From positions 1 through 7,475 of the forward strand of contig MZGM01000152.1 in assembly GCA_002085035.1 (NCBI GenBank): a DNA stretch of 7,475 bases. Reading direction: 5' to 3'. Positions 1 to 6,362 of this stretch are shown piece after piece (position 1 is the first letter of the stretch; every line of letters starts with the position of its first letter). Source of the stretch: Candidatus Zhuqueibacterota bacterium 4484_219 (GTDB lineage Bacteria > Zhuqueibacterota > JdFR-76 > 4484-219). The position numbers were made by a program, and so were the translations under genes. The notes beneath the pieces are model-generated. The model was not told where the DNA came from, did not search any database, and saw only the letters and a list, made by a program, of their open reading frames with translations.

Positions 1-2
1 GT

Positions 3-263
3 GAGTATTTCCAGGAAAAACTGCGTTCCATTCCATCACCCCACGTCAAGGAAGTGCGCGGCAAAGGTTTGTTAGTTGGTGTGGAGTTGAAACCCGAAGC
101 TGGCGGGGGGAGACGTTTTTGTGAAGCCCTTCGAAGGCGAGGCGTTTTAGCAAAAACAGCTCATACGAACGTTATTCGTTTTGCCCCACCGCTAATTATT
201 ACTAAGAAAGACCTGGATTGGGCACTAGAAATCATCGAGGAAGTCTTGATGTCAGCTCCGTAA
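3..263 (+). CDS. rocD: Ornithine aminotransferase, C-terminal end (5' partial)
   Basis: This is the last 86 codons of a PLP-dependent class-III aminotransferase; the start and the PLP lysine lie upstream of the window. The frame is open from base 3 and reads EYFQEKLRSIPSPHVKEV before the block RGKGLLVGVEL. It continues to VIRFAPPLIITKKDLDWALE near the end. The pair 'EVRGKGLLVGVEL' and 'IRFAPPLII' matches ornithine aminotransferase (RocD/OAT) better than acetylornithine aminotransferase, whose equivalent is usually 'VRLLPPL'. The Arg in IRFAPPL is the conserved C-terminal arginine of the family. The enzyme moves the delta-amino group of ornithine to 2-oxoglutarate, giving glutamate semialdehyde and glutamate, in the cytoplasm. 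A GTG at base 54 is an internal Val codon, not a start. The next gene begins 48 bases downstream on the same strand, so they may be co-transcribed. Family call is firm; exact substrate is inferred. Confidence 0.85.
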   Translation, partial: EYFQEKLRSIPSPHVKEVRGKGLLVGVELKPEAGGGRRFCEALRRRGVLAKTAHTNVIRFAPPLIITKKDLDWALEIIEEVLMSAP

Positions 264-311
264 ATGTTAAATTAATGGTAACAAATAGGTGCCCATATAA
301 GAAGATTTCGT

Positions 312-1052
312 ATGAAGATAAAGATCATATATCCAACAACTGAAGAATTGGATATGCAAGAAGAAAGAAAATTTATGAGCAAGTATTTTAGTGAGGGAAC
401 TGAATTTGATATTCAAGTACTGGATTATGGTTCCCTTTCTATTGAATCGGAATATGATGTTGCCATGGCAACTCCGGACATATTAAAGAAAATTAAGGAA
501 GCAGAAGAAAATGGATATGATGGTGTATTTGTTTCTGCTTTTGATGAGATTGGTGTCCGGGCGGGGCGTGAGCTAGTAAATATACCTGTAATCGGAGCTT
601 TTGAGGCCACAATCTTAACAGCTCTCGGTTTGGCTGACAAACTGTGTATTATCAGCTATTATGAAGAAGTAATTCCACAATTTGAAATGAGGCTGCGTAT
701 TCTATCGGTAAGCCGTGACAAATTTACACCAATAAGGGTTATTCATATGTTGGTAAAAGAGATTATCCCTCAAAAGGAGAAAGCCCTAGAAAGGCTATTT
801 GAAGAAAGTGTAAAAGCAATTGAAGAAGATAAAGCCCAATGCATCATTCTAGGAAATACCGAGATGACAATCATAGCAGAAGAATTGAAAGAGAAACTAA
901 AAAGTGCTGGTTATAACATTCCTCTAGTTGATCCCAATTTTGCTGCTATTCAAATGCTCGAATCTTATATCCGCATGGGTCTAAAGCATAGTAGAGCCAC
1001 CTATGCTCCTTTGAGAGAAAAGAAGTTGAACTGGTATGGGGAGGGTGGTTAA
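312..1052 (+). CDS. Asp/Glu/hydantoin racemase-family protein lacking both catalytic Cys
   Basis: A 246-residue protein of the usual length for the Asp/Glu/hydantoin racemase superfamily. Recognisable blocks are the N-terminal strand MKIKIIYPTT, 'DGVFVSAFDEIGVRAGREL' (70-88), 'IPVIGAFEATILTALGLADK' (91-110), 'CIILGNTEMT' (177-186) and 'IPLVDPNFAAIQMLE' (203-217). In active racemases of this fold one Cys sits in an 'xxCF' strand-end motif and a second in 'LGC'. Here these positions are Ala76 (VSAFD) and Asn182 (LGNTE), so neither general acid/base thiol is present; Cys112 and Cys177 are not at those sites. It may therefore not be a racemase: it could be a different lyase or isomerase of the same fold, a binding protein, or inactive. 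The start ATG has only a weak purine-rich leader (AAGAAGA). Stretches of the 5' half are AT-rich (17 G+C in each of 361-420 and 481-540), unlike the flanking genes, which hints at a different origin. Confidence 0.75.
   Translation: MKIKIIYPTTEELDMQEERKFMSKYFSEGTEFDIQVLDYGSLSIESEYDVAMATPDILKKIKEAEENGYDGVFVSAFDEIGVRAGRELVNIPVIGAFEATILTALGLADKLCIISYYEEVIPQFEMRLRILSVSRDKFTPIRVIHMLVKEIIPQKEKALERLFEESVKAIEEDKAQCIILGNTEMTIIAEELKEKLKSAGYNIPLVDPNFAAIQMLESYIRMGLKHSRATYAPLREKKLNWYGEGG
1040..1044 (+). promoter_or_regulatory. Strong Shine-Dalgarno inside the end of the racemase-like gene
   Basis: GGAGG lies ten bases before an ATG at 1055, within a GGGGAGGG run that also encodes the last residues (GEGG) of the upstream protein. 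It is the best ribosome-binding site in this stretch, yet the ATG it serves opens a frame of only 12 codons. It therefore supports the idea that a longer gene once started here, or that a leader peptide is made. It could equally be coincidental coding sequence. Confidence 0.35.
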
Positions 1053-1054
1053 AT

Positions 1055-1093
1055 ATGATTAAGTCAAATTGGATAATTACCAGTAGTAGTTAA
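1055..1093 (+). other. 12-codon stub ORF, possible truncated gene start or leader peptide
   Basis: ATG-to-TAA frame encoding MIKSNWIITSSS, beginning two bases after the stop of the upstream gene and preceded by GGAGG at good spacing. Nothing downstream in this frame continues it. The remaining gap to 1177 shows no further coding sequence. The arrangement fits either the 5' remnant of a deleted gene or a small leader peptide ahead of the 1178 gene. The sequence has no run of one amino acid typical of attenuators. No function assigned. Confidence 0.25.
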
Positions 1094-1163
1094 CAATCTG
1101 TTTTTGCAGGTAACCTGTGAAGTACCTTCGTCAGGAAATTTGAATGAACAAAAATTTTTATAT

Positions 1164-1169
1164 AAAGGA
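1164..1169 (+). promoter_or_regulatory. Ribosome-binding site for the 2,3-DPG synthetase-like gene
   Basis: AAAGGA ends eight bases before ATG 1178 and supports that start. The surrounding leader (about 1141-1177) is very AT-rich. I see no convincing -10/-35 pair upstream, so I do not call a promoter in the 1053-1177 gap. Confidence 0.6.
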
Positions 1170-1177
1170 TAAAAATA

Positions 1178-2509
1178 ATGAAGAAACAACGTGTACTCAT
1201 CATGGGCGCCGCAGGGCGTGATTTTCACAATTTCAATACCTATTTCCGTGACAATGACTCTTATGAAGTCGTCGCTTTTACTGCCACCCAAATTCCAGAC
1301 ATTGAAGGACGTACCTATCCATCAGAATTGGCAGGATCGCTTTACCCCAATGGAATCCCCATATATCCTGAAAGTGATTTGATCCCATTAATCCAGGAAA
1401 ATGATGTCGACCAGGTTGTGTTTGCTTACAGCGATGTGCCACATTTGTATGTAATGCACAAAGCGTCCACCGTTTTAGCTGCGGGTGCAGACTTCCGGTT
1501 GATGGGCTTGAAAAATACCCAGCTCAAGTCTGTAAAGCCTGTTGTTTCAGTTTGCGCCGTTCGTACAGGTTCGGGCAAAAGTCAGACCACCCGTCGTGTT
1601 TCTCTCATCCTGCGGGATATGGGTTACAAAGTAGCAGCAATCCGCCATCCCATGCCATATGGCGATCTTGCAAAACAGTCTGTACAGCGCTTTGCTGATT
1701 ATAGCGATCTCGATAAACATGAATGCACAATCGAAGAACGCGAAGAATATGAACCACATATCGATAATGGTGTGATCGTTTACGCTGGAGTAGATTATGA
1801 GAAAATTCTCCGCCAGGCAGAAGGCGAAGTTGACATCATACTTTGGGATGGTGGTAATAATGACTTCTCATTCTATGTTTCAGACCTGACAATCGTTGTT
1901 GCAGATCCCCACCGACCCGGGCATGAAATAGCTTATTATCCTGGAGAAACTAATGTAGATATTGCAGATGTTTTTGTGATCAACAAAGTTGATACAGCAA
2001 ACCCAGAAAGTGTCCTCCAAGTGCGTCAAAATTTGCGCTCCCGCAATCCAAATGCAACCATAATCGAGGCTGCTTCTCCGTTATTCGTAGACGATCCTTC
2101 ACAAATCAAAGGCAAACGGGTTCTGGTTATTGAAGACGGTCCTACTTTAACACACGGGGGGATGGCTTATGGTGCAGGCTGGATTGCTGCACGTCGTTTC
2201 GGCGCTGCTGAAATTATTGACCCCAGACCTTATGCAGTCGGTTCAATAAAAGCCACTTATGAAAAATACCCCACAACCGGCAACATTCTACCAGCAATGG
2301 GTTATGGTAACTCTCAAATTCATGAACTCGAAACAACCATCGAAAAAGTTGATGCGGACCTGGTAATCCTTGGTACTCCAATTGACTTAACGCGTGTCCT
2401 TAAAATCAATAAGCCTTCTCAAAGGGTGCGTTATGAACTGCAGGAAATTGGACAACCTACACTTAAAGATATACTAAGTGAAAAAATCAAAAAGATTGAT
2501 CCCAAATGA
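1178..2509 (+). CDS. Cyclic 2,3-diphosphoglycerate synthetase-family P-loop protein
   Basis: A full-length 443-residue cytoplasmic protein of the family typified by archaeal cyclic 2,3-diphosphoglycerate synthetase (predicted GTPase group, COG2403-like). An N-terminal Rossmann-like part starts with VLIMGAAGRDFHNFN (6-20). It is followed by the family's P-loop VRTGSGKSQTTRR (128-140), which lacks the first Gly of the classical Walker A. Then come WDGGNND (223-229, Walker-B-like), VADPHRPGHE (241-250) and NKVD (269-272), a guanine-recognition-type motif. The archaeal enzyme closes 2,3-diphosphoglycerate to its cyclic form using ATP. In bacteria the role is unsettled, so the product name describes the family only. 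The start is backed by AAAGGA eight bases upstream. Its stop overlaps the dppB start as ATGA, implying translational coupling with the importer operon. No lesion is visible. Its job here could concern a metabolite of amino-acid breakdown, but that is inference. Confidence 0.8.
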   Translation: MKKQRVLIMGAAGRDFHNFNTYFRDNDSYEVVAFTATQIPDIEGRTYPSELAGSLYPNGIPIYPESDLIPLIQENDVDQVVFAYSDVPHLYVMHKASTVLAAGADFRLMGLKNTQLKSVKPVVSVCAVRTGSGKSQTTRRVSLILRDMGYKVAAIRHPMPYGDLAKQSVQRFADYSDLDKHECTIEEREEYEPHIDNGVIVYAGVDYEKILRQAEGEVDIILWDGGNNDFSFYVSDLTIVVADPHRPGHEIAYYPGETNVDIADVFVINKVDTANPESVLQVRQNLRSRNPNATIIEAASPLFVDDPSQIKGKRVLVIEDGPTLTHGGMAYGAGWIAARRFGAAEIIDPRPYAVGSIKATYEKYPTTGNILPAMGYGNSQIHELETTIEKVDADLVILGTPIDLTRVLKINKPSQRVRYELQEIGQPTLKDILSEKIKKIDPK

Positions 2510-3335
2510 ATAATATCGAGAAAATTTTGCGTAGAGCCCTATTTAGTCTAATTACCTTGGGTGCGGTGATCACGTTTAACTTTTACCTGTTCCGGATTGT
2601 TCCTGGCGATCCGGTATCGATGATTGCCAGCCCGCGGATGAAACCCGAAACGCGTGAGAAAATCCGGGAACAATACGGTTTGAATAAACCTATCTGGATC
2701 AACCTGTCGGCTGCGCGTGAAGAAGGACAACTATCTCTTTTACTGGACAGCCAGTTTTTTCACTATCTCAACAATCTCGCCCATGCTGAGTTAGGTCAGT
2801 CCTTCCGCCAGAAATCAGAGGTCGCGGAGTTGATTGGTGAACGTCTATATCCTACAATACTGTTAATTCTGACTGGAGAGTTGATGGGGATTCTGTTTGG
2901 TACCCTGCTTGGCGTCATCGCTGCCTGGAAAGCCAGAAGCAAGATTGATGCTGGAGGGCAATATTGGTTTTTGGAGCCTATGTTTTGGTGATGCGAAACT
3001 CTACATTAGAAGTGCTGTCGGAAGACTACATGTTAACAGCAAAAGCTAAGGGATTGAGTTCCTTTGGAGCACTTTGGAAACACGGCTTTAAGAATGCATC
3101 TTTACCTCTGGTCACAATCATCGCTATGGAATTAGGAGCTGCCCTGGGTGGAATGATTCAAATCGAGACTATTTTCTCCTGGCCCGGGGTTGGGCGGTTG
3201 ATGTTTGATGCAATTGCCCAGCGCGATTACCCGGTGCTTCAGGGTGTATTCCTCTTATTGGCAGTCAGTATGATTGCAGCTAACTTTCTAGCAGATTTGA
3301 CCTACACATTTCTGGATCCCCGGGTTAAGGTCTGA
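2506..3335 (+). pseudogene. dppB: Peptide ABC transporter permease DppB-type, internal deletion and frameshift
   Basis: Dpp/Opp permeases of this type run about 310-340 residues with six membrane segments. Here an N-terminal piece (2506-2991) carries TM1 (about residues 11-31), the RIVPGDP motif (30-36), YGLNKPIW (57-64) and TM2 (about 117-140). It reads normally to WKARSKIDA (141-149), then runs off-frame through GGQYWF to a stop. The C-terminal piece is in another frame, open from 2949. It resumes at ILVFGAYVLVMRNSTLEVLS and has the EAA loop TAKAKGLSSFGALWKHGFKNA, IETIFSWPGVGRL and a C-terminal NFLADLTYTFLDPRVKV. By family layout about 65-70 residues (TM3 and the following loop) are missing between them, and the junction also shifts frame. 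Both remaining parts are well conserved, so the lesion is recent or an assembly artefact. The start ATG overlaps the upstream stop (ATGA). The gene would form the membrane pore with DppC. Confidence 0.85.
2953..2958 (+). promoter_or_regulatory. Shine-Dalgarno-like GGAGGG at the dppB break
   Basis: GGAGGG sits five bases before a TTG (2964) that is in frame with the intact C-terminal dppB piece. It could allow independent initiation of a 123-residue fragment. It also simply encodes residues at the deletion junction, so chance is likely. Such a fragment would lack membrane segments 1-3. Confidence 0.2.
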
Positions 3336-3345
3336 GGTATCCTAA

Positions 3346-4293
3346 ATGGCTGAGATGAATTCGTCAAAAAATTCGTTCTGGAGAATGTTCTTGCACAAGA
3401 AGCAGGGGGTTATTGGTATGGTCATGTTACTCTCGGTCATTTTGATAGCCATCTTTGCGCCTTGGATTGCGCCTTATGATCCTTATGCACCTATCTCGGC
3501 TACATCTGAAGACGTGCTCGCACCACCCAGTCTGGAACATCCACTTGGACAGGATGAGGTAGGTCGTGATGTTCTCAGCCTGGTAATTTATGGTTCTCGT
3601 ATTTCTTTGCTGGTAGGATTCGCCGCATCTACGATTACGGTGTTGCTAGGTTGTACAATTGGTTTGATTGCCGGTTATGCTGGAGGTCGCTTGGATATTG
3701 GATTGATGCGCATTACCGATGGTGTACTTGTAATACCCACCCTGCCATTGTTGTTGGTGATTATTGCCGTGGCAGGTAGGGGTATTGGCTATATCATCCT
3801 GGTAATCGGTTTGCTCACCTGGCCATACACAGCCCGAGTTGTTCGTGCCCAAGTTTTATCTGTTAAAGAGCACCAGTATGTAATGCGCGCCAAAGCAATC
3901 GGAATAAGCAATTTCGGTATCGTTATGGTGCATATCCTACCCCAGGTGCTGCCTGTTATTTTCGCATCTGCTACGTTAGACATATCTTCTGCAATTCTCT
4001 CAGAGGCTAGTCTTAGTTTCCTCGGCTTGGGAGACCCAATTCTTGTGAGTTGGGGAAGCATGTTGAACAGAGCCTTCCTTCGAGGAGCAATCTCGAACAA
4101 AGCTTGGTGGTACCTGATTCCACCAGGATTTATGCTCTTGTGGGTGACGTTGGGATTGTACCTGGTGAGCAATTCTATACAGGAGATCATCAATCCCCGC
4201 TTGCACACCCATCACCTGTTTGATGAACGCAAAATAATTGCGTTTGAAGGGCATCTAGAGGATCAATCATCTCAAGGGGATAAAGAAAAATGA
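3346..4293 (+). CDS. dppC: Peptide ABC transporter permease, DppC type
   Basis: A complete 315-residue inner-membrane permease, the partner of DppB in a Dpp/Opp/App-type importer. TM1 (about 20-42) is followed by the hallmark APWIAPYDP (38-46) and the DppC/OppC signature LGQDEVGRDVLS (67-78). Helices follow around 86-110 and 127-158. The EAA coupling loop around YVMRAKAIGIS (178-188) contacts the ATPases. LSEASLSFLGLG and a final helix before NSIQEIINPRL complete the domain. A charged tail of about 30 residues follows (to ...SSQGDKEK), a little longer than usual. Start chosen at ATG 3346, eight bases after GAGG (3334-3337). A second in-frame ATG three codons later is possible. It begins ten bases after the dppB stop and overlaps dppD by ATGA. 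No lesions are seen, but with dppB broken the complex would lack its partner pore subunit. Substrate cannot be read from the sequence; peptides are the family default. Confidence 0.93.
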   Translation: MAEMNSSKNSFWRMFLHKKQGVIGMVMLLSVILIAIFAPWIAPYDPYAPISATSEDVLAPPSLEHPLGQDEVGRDVLSLVIYGSRISLLVGFAASTITVLLGCTIGLIAGYAGGRLDIGLMRITDGVLVIPTLPLLLVIIAVAGRGIGYIILVIGLLTWPYTARVVRAQVLSVKEHQYVMRAKAIGISNFGIVMVHILPQVLPVIFASATLDISSAILSEASLSFLGLGDPILVSWGSMLNRAFLRGAISNKAWWYLIPPGFMLLWVTLGLYLVSNSIQEIINPRLHTHHLFDERKIIAFEGHLEDQSSQGDKEK

Positions 4294-5280
4294 TGCTTTT
4301 GTCTGTTCGCAACTTGACGGTTGAATATCATACCGATACAGGTATTTATCGTGCGGTAGAGGGGTTAAATTTTGATCTCGAACAAGGTAAAACGCTCGGC
4401 TTGGTGGGAGAATCAGGATGTGGAAAAACTACTGCTATGATGGCATTGATGCGCCTGCTGCCGGAAGCAGGTCGCATCATTAGTGGATCTGTTATTTTAG
4501 ATGGTCGCGATCTGCTGCGTATGTCCCTTGCAGAGTTAAGAGAGACAAGGTGGAAAGATATTTCCATGGTCTTCCAAGGTGCTATGAATGCTCTCAACCC
4601 GGTGCGCACTGTGGGCTCACAAATACGCGAAGCTATCCGGCTGCACAATTCTATCCCCAAAGGTCAAACTGAAAAAGAAATCGAGAAACTCCTGGATTAT
4701 GTCGGAGTAGCAAAATCCTATAAAGATCGCTATCCCCACCAATTTTCAGGAGGAATGCGCCAGCGTGCTATGATCGCTATGGCTTTAGCTTGTCAGCCAA
4801 AAGTATTAATTGCCGATGAGCCCACCACAGCCTTGGATGTCATGGTTCAAGCTCAAATCATGGATTTATTGAGTGATCTAAAATCAGAGTTTAACTTTGG
4901 TATCATCATCGTTACTCACGACCTGGGGTTAATAGCTGAATATTGCGATAAAGTATTGGTGATGTACGGGGGGCGCATGGTAGAGTATGGAGATTTAAAC
5001 CAAATATTTCACCATACAGCCCATCCCTACACACAAAGGTTGTTGCAAGCTTTTCCCGATATTGAGAACCCCAAAGCAGAATTGGCTTCCAGAATTGGCT
5101 TCCATCCCCGGGCATCCACCTCCATTAAATAACCTACCTCCTGGTTGTCGTTTCGAGCCCCGCTGTATCGTTAAAACAGAACGCTGCGCAAAGGAAACGC
5201 CTGACATTTATGAAATCACCAAGGGACATTTCGTCAGTTGTTATTTAGCTAAACCAAAAGGGAAAATAATGCATGAGTGA
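4290..5280 (+). pseudogene. dppD: Peptide ABC transporter ATPase DppD-type, frameshifted by a 13-bp duplication
   Basis: The nucleotide-binding domain is complete: Walker A GESGCGKTT (40-48), Q-loop Gln96 (MVFQGAMNALNP), signature FSGGMRQR (152-159), Walker B VLIADE (172-177), D-loop ALD (181-183) and switch His210 (VTHD). The frame is correct to ELAS (residue 267), then reads 13 aberrant residues (RIGFHPRASTSIK) and stops at 5132. The missing C-terminal oligopeptide-transporter domain follows in another frame, from IPGHPPPLNNLPPGCRFEP to the stop at 5280. The cause is an exact 13-bp tandem duplication at 5078-5103. Removing one copy gives an ordinary 325-residue protein with Cys282/288/295/313, matching the spacing of the DppF cysteines; a DppD with this motif has been reported to bind a [4Fe-4S] cluster. 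Start ATG overlaps dppC and has AAGGGGA nine bases before it; a second ATG follows at once. The truncated 280-residue form retains every ATPase motif, so residual activity is conceivable. Confidence 0.9.
5078..5103 (+). repeat. 13-bp perfect tandem duplication in dppD
   Basis: Two abutting identical copies of agaattggcttcc (5078-5090 and 5091-5103). The periodic match extends one base on each side (5077-5104). Thirteen is not a multiple of three, so the second copy shifts dppD out of frame. With one copy the protein reads KAELASIPGHPPP, the expected family sequence across this linker. The pattern is typical of replication slippage and is in principle reversible. Confidence 0.97.
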
Positions 5281-6283
5281 AATTGTATTGGATGTAAAAA
5301 ATCTCCGCAAGCTCTATCCAGTACCCAGAGGATGGTTAGGAACATTACGACGAGAACCACGTAAGTTTGTCCATGCCGTAGACGGAATTTCATTCTCTTT
5401 GAATCAAGGGGAAATTCTGGCATTGGTAGGTGAATCCGGTTCAGGAAAAACAACCACGGGATTATGCACTTTAGGCTTAGTCGAACCTACTGAAGGGAAA
5501 ATCATGCTCCAAGGAAGCAATGTAATTGAAATGGTACATAGTTCTCATCGAAAAGAACTGCGTCGTAAAGCCCAGATGATTTTCCAGGATCCTTATGAAT
5601 CGCTCAACCCACGACAGACTGTTTACCAGACAGTCGTAGAACCCCTTAAAGTGCACCACTTAACAGAAAACCAAAGTGAAAGACGAAAAAGAGTTATTGC
5701 TGTCCTTGACGATGTCGGACTAAAACCACCAACAAGTTATTTACAGCGTTATCCTCAAGAGCTATCCGGCGGACAGCGACAGCGGGTTGTCATTGCAAGC
5801 GCAGTAATAATGAATCCACTTTTTTTGGTGGCTGATGAGCCTGCTTCTATGCTAGATGTTTCCATCCGGGCAGAAATTCTTAACTTGCTACTAAATTTAC
5901 GTGACGAATACAAAATTGCCATGCTTTACATTACCCATGACCTTGCTAGTGCGGCTTATCTTGCTGACCAGGTTGCTGTGATGTACTTAGGTGTTATCGT
6001 TGAAAAAGGGCCAGTACAGGAAGTGCTAAACAATCCGCAACATCCATACACCAGAGTACTTATGTCAGTGATCCCTTCACCAAATCCTAAACGCCGAAAA
6101 AATCGTACCGTGTTGCAAGGTGAATCCCCCAACCCAATTGACTTACCTACTGGATGCCGTTTCCATCCACGTTGCCCAGTGGCTATTCCAAGTTGCGCGA
6201 GAATCGAACCAAAATTAAAAAATGTGGGCAAAGACCATCAAGTAGCTTGTTTATTAACAGAACATAAATCAAGGAGTCTTTAA
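5273..6283 (+). CDS. dppF: Peptide ABC transporter ATPase, DppF type
   Basis: A complete 336-residue cytoplasmic ATPase, the second ATPase of a Dpp/Opp-type importer. Motifs: Walker A GESGSGKT (53-60), Q-loop Gln105 in QMIFQDPYESLNPR, typical of DppF/OppF, signature LSGGQRQR (164-171), Walker B LFLVADE (183-189) and switch His222 (ITHD). The segment QHPYTRVLMSVIPSPNP (256-272) leads to the C-terminal oligopeptide-transporter domain with PTGCRFHPRCPVAIPSC and VAC (Cys295, 301, 308, 326). The N-terminal insert GWLGTLRREPRKFVHAVDG (20-38) is usual for DppF. Walker B is followed by PASMLD in place of the common PTSALD; Ala for Thr is tolerable. Start ATG 5273 has AGGGA (5259-5263) nine bases upstream and overlaps the restored dppD end by eight bases. 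No lesion is seen. Its stop abuts sequence that looks like the tail of an unrelated gene. Confidence 0.95.
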   Translation: MSEIVLDVKNLRKLYPVPRGWLGTLRREPRKFVHAVDGISFSLNQGEILALVGESGSGKTTTGLCTLGLVEPTEGKIMLQGSNVIEMVHSSHRKELRRKAQMIFQDPYESLNPRQTVYQTVVEPLKVHHLTENQSERRKRVIAVLDDVGLKPPTSYLQRYPQELSGGQRQRVVIASAVIMNPLFLVADEPASMLDVSIRAEILNLLLNLRDEYKIAMLYITHDLASAAYLADQVAVMYLGVIVEKGPVQEVLNNPQHPYTRVLMSVIPSPNPKRRKNRTVLQGESPNPIDLPTGCRFHPRCPVAIPSCARIEPKLKNVGKDHQVACLLTEHKSRSL

Positions 6284-6284
6284 A

Positions 6285-6347
6285 GAGCGCATCGAAACCA
6301 ACCATCTGGCAGAAGCGCTGCAATACCGACCCAAATTATTGGTATAA
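6285..6347 (+). pseudogene. Remnant of ComM/YifB (Mg-chelatase-like ATPase) C-terminus
   Basis: The gap after dppF is not random. In one frame it reads ERIETNHLAEALQYRP followed by KLLV and TAA. The 'I...HLAEALQYRP' ending closely resembles the extreme C-terminus of the YifB/ComM family (Mg-chelatase-like AAA+ proteins, linked to DNA uptake and branch migration), where a last helix ends in 'HLxEAxxYR'. The frame is closed 27 bases upstream by TAA at 6255-6257, inside dppF, and the rest of the protein (normally about 500 residues) is absent. It therefore appears that dppF was joined to the last 20 or so codons of a yifB gene by deletion or insertion. The stop lies 15 bases before the DUF72 gene and in frame with it, a spacing that fits an ancestral yifB-DUF72 pair. 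Identification rests on a short match recalled by eye. Confidence 0.6.
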
Positions 6348-6362
6348 CCGTGTGTTATTGCC

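Noticed and set aside
54..263. GTG at 54 as the start of a small independent gene
   Set aside because: The frame continues upstream to the window edge with sequence typical of ornithine aminotransferase, so this is an internal Val.
1140..1166. Promoter TTGAAT with TATAAA before the 1178 gene
   Set aside because: The spacer is only 15 bases and the -10 would overlap the ribosome-binding site, leaving no room for a normal leader; AT-rich sequence gives such matches by chance.
3789..4208. 139-codon minus-strand open frame within dppC
   Set aside because: It lies opposite a clearly conserved permease gene and its translation is Arg/Thr/Ser-rich with no family resemblance: an antisense shadow.
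5078..5132. Programmed ribosomal frameshifting between the two dppD frames
   Set aside because: The exact 13-bp duplication fully explains the shift, and there is no slippery heptamer or stop-proximal signal typical of programmed events.
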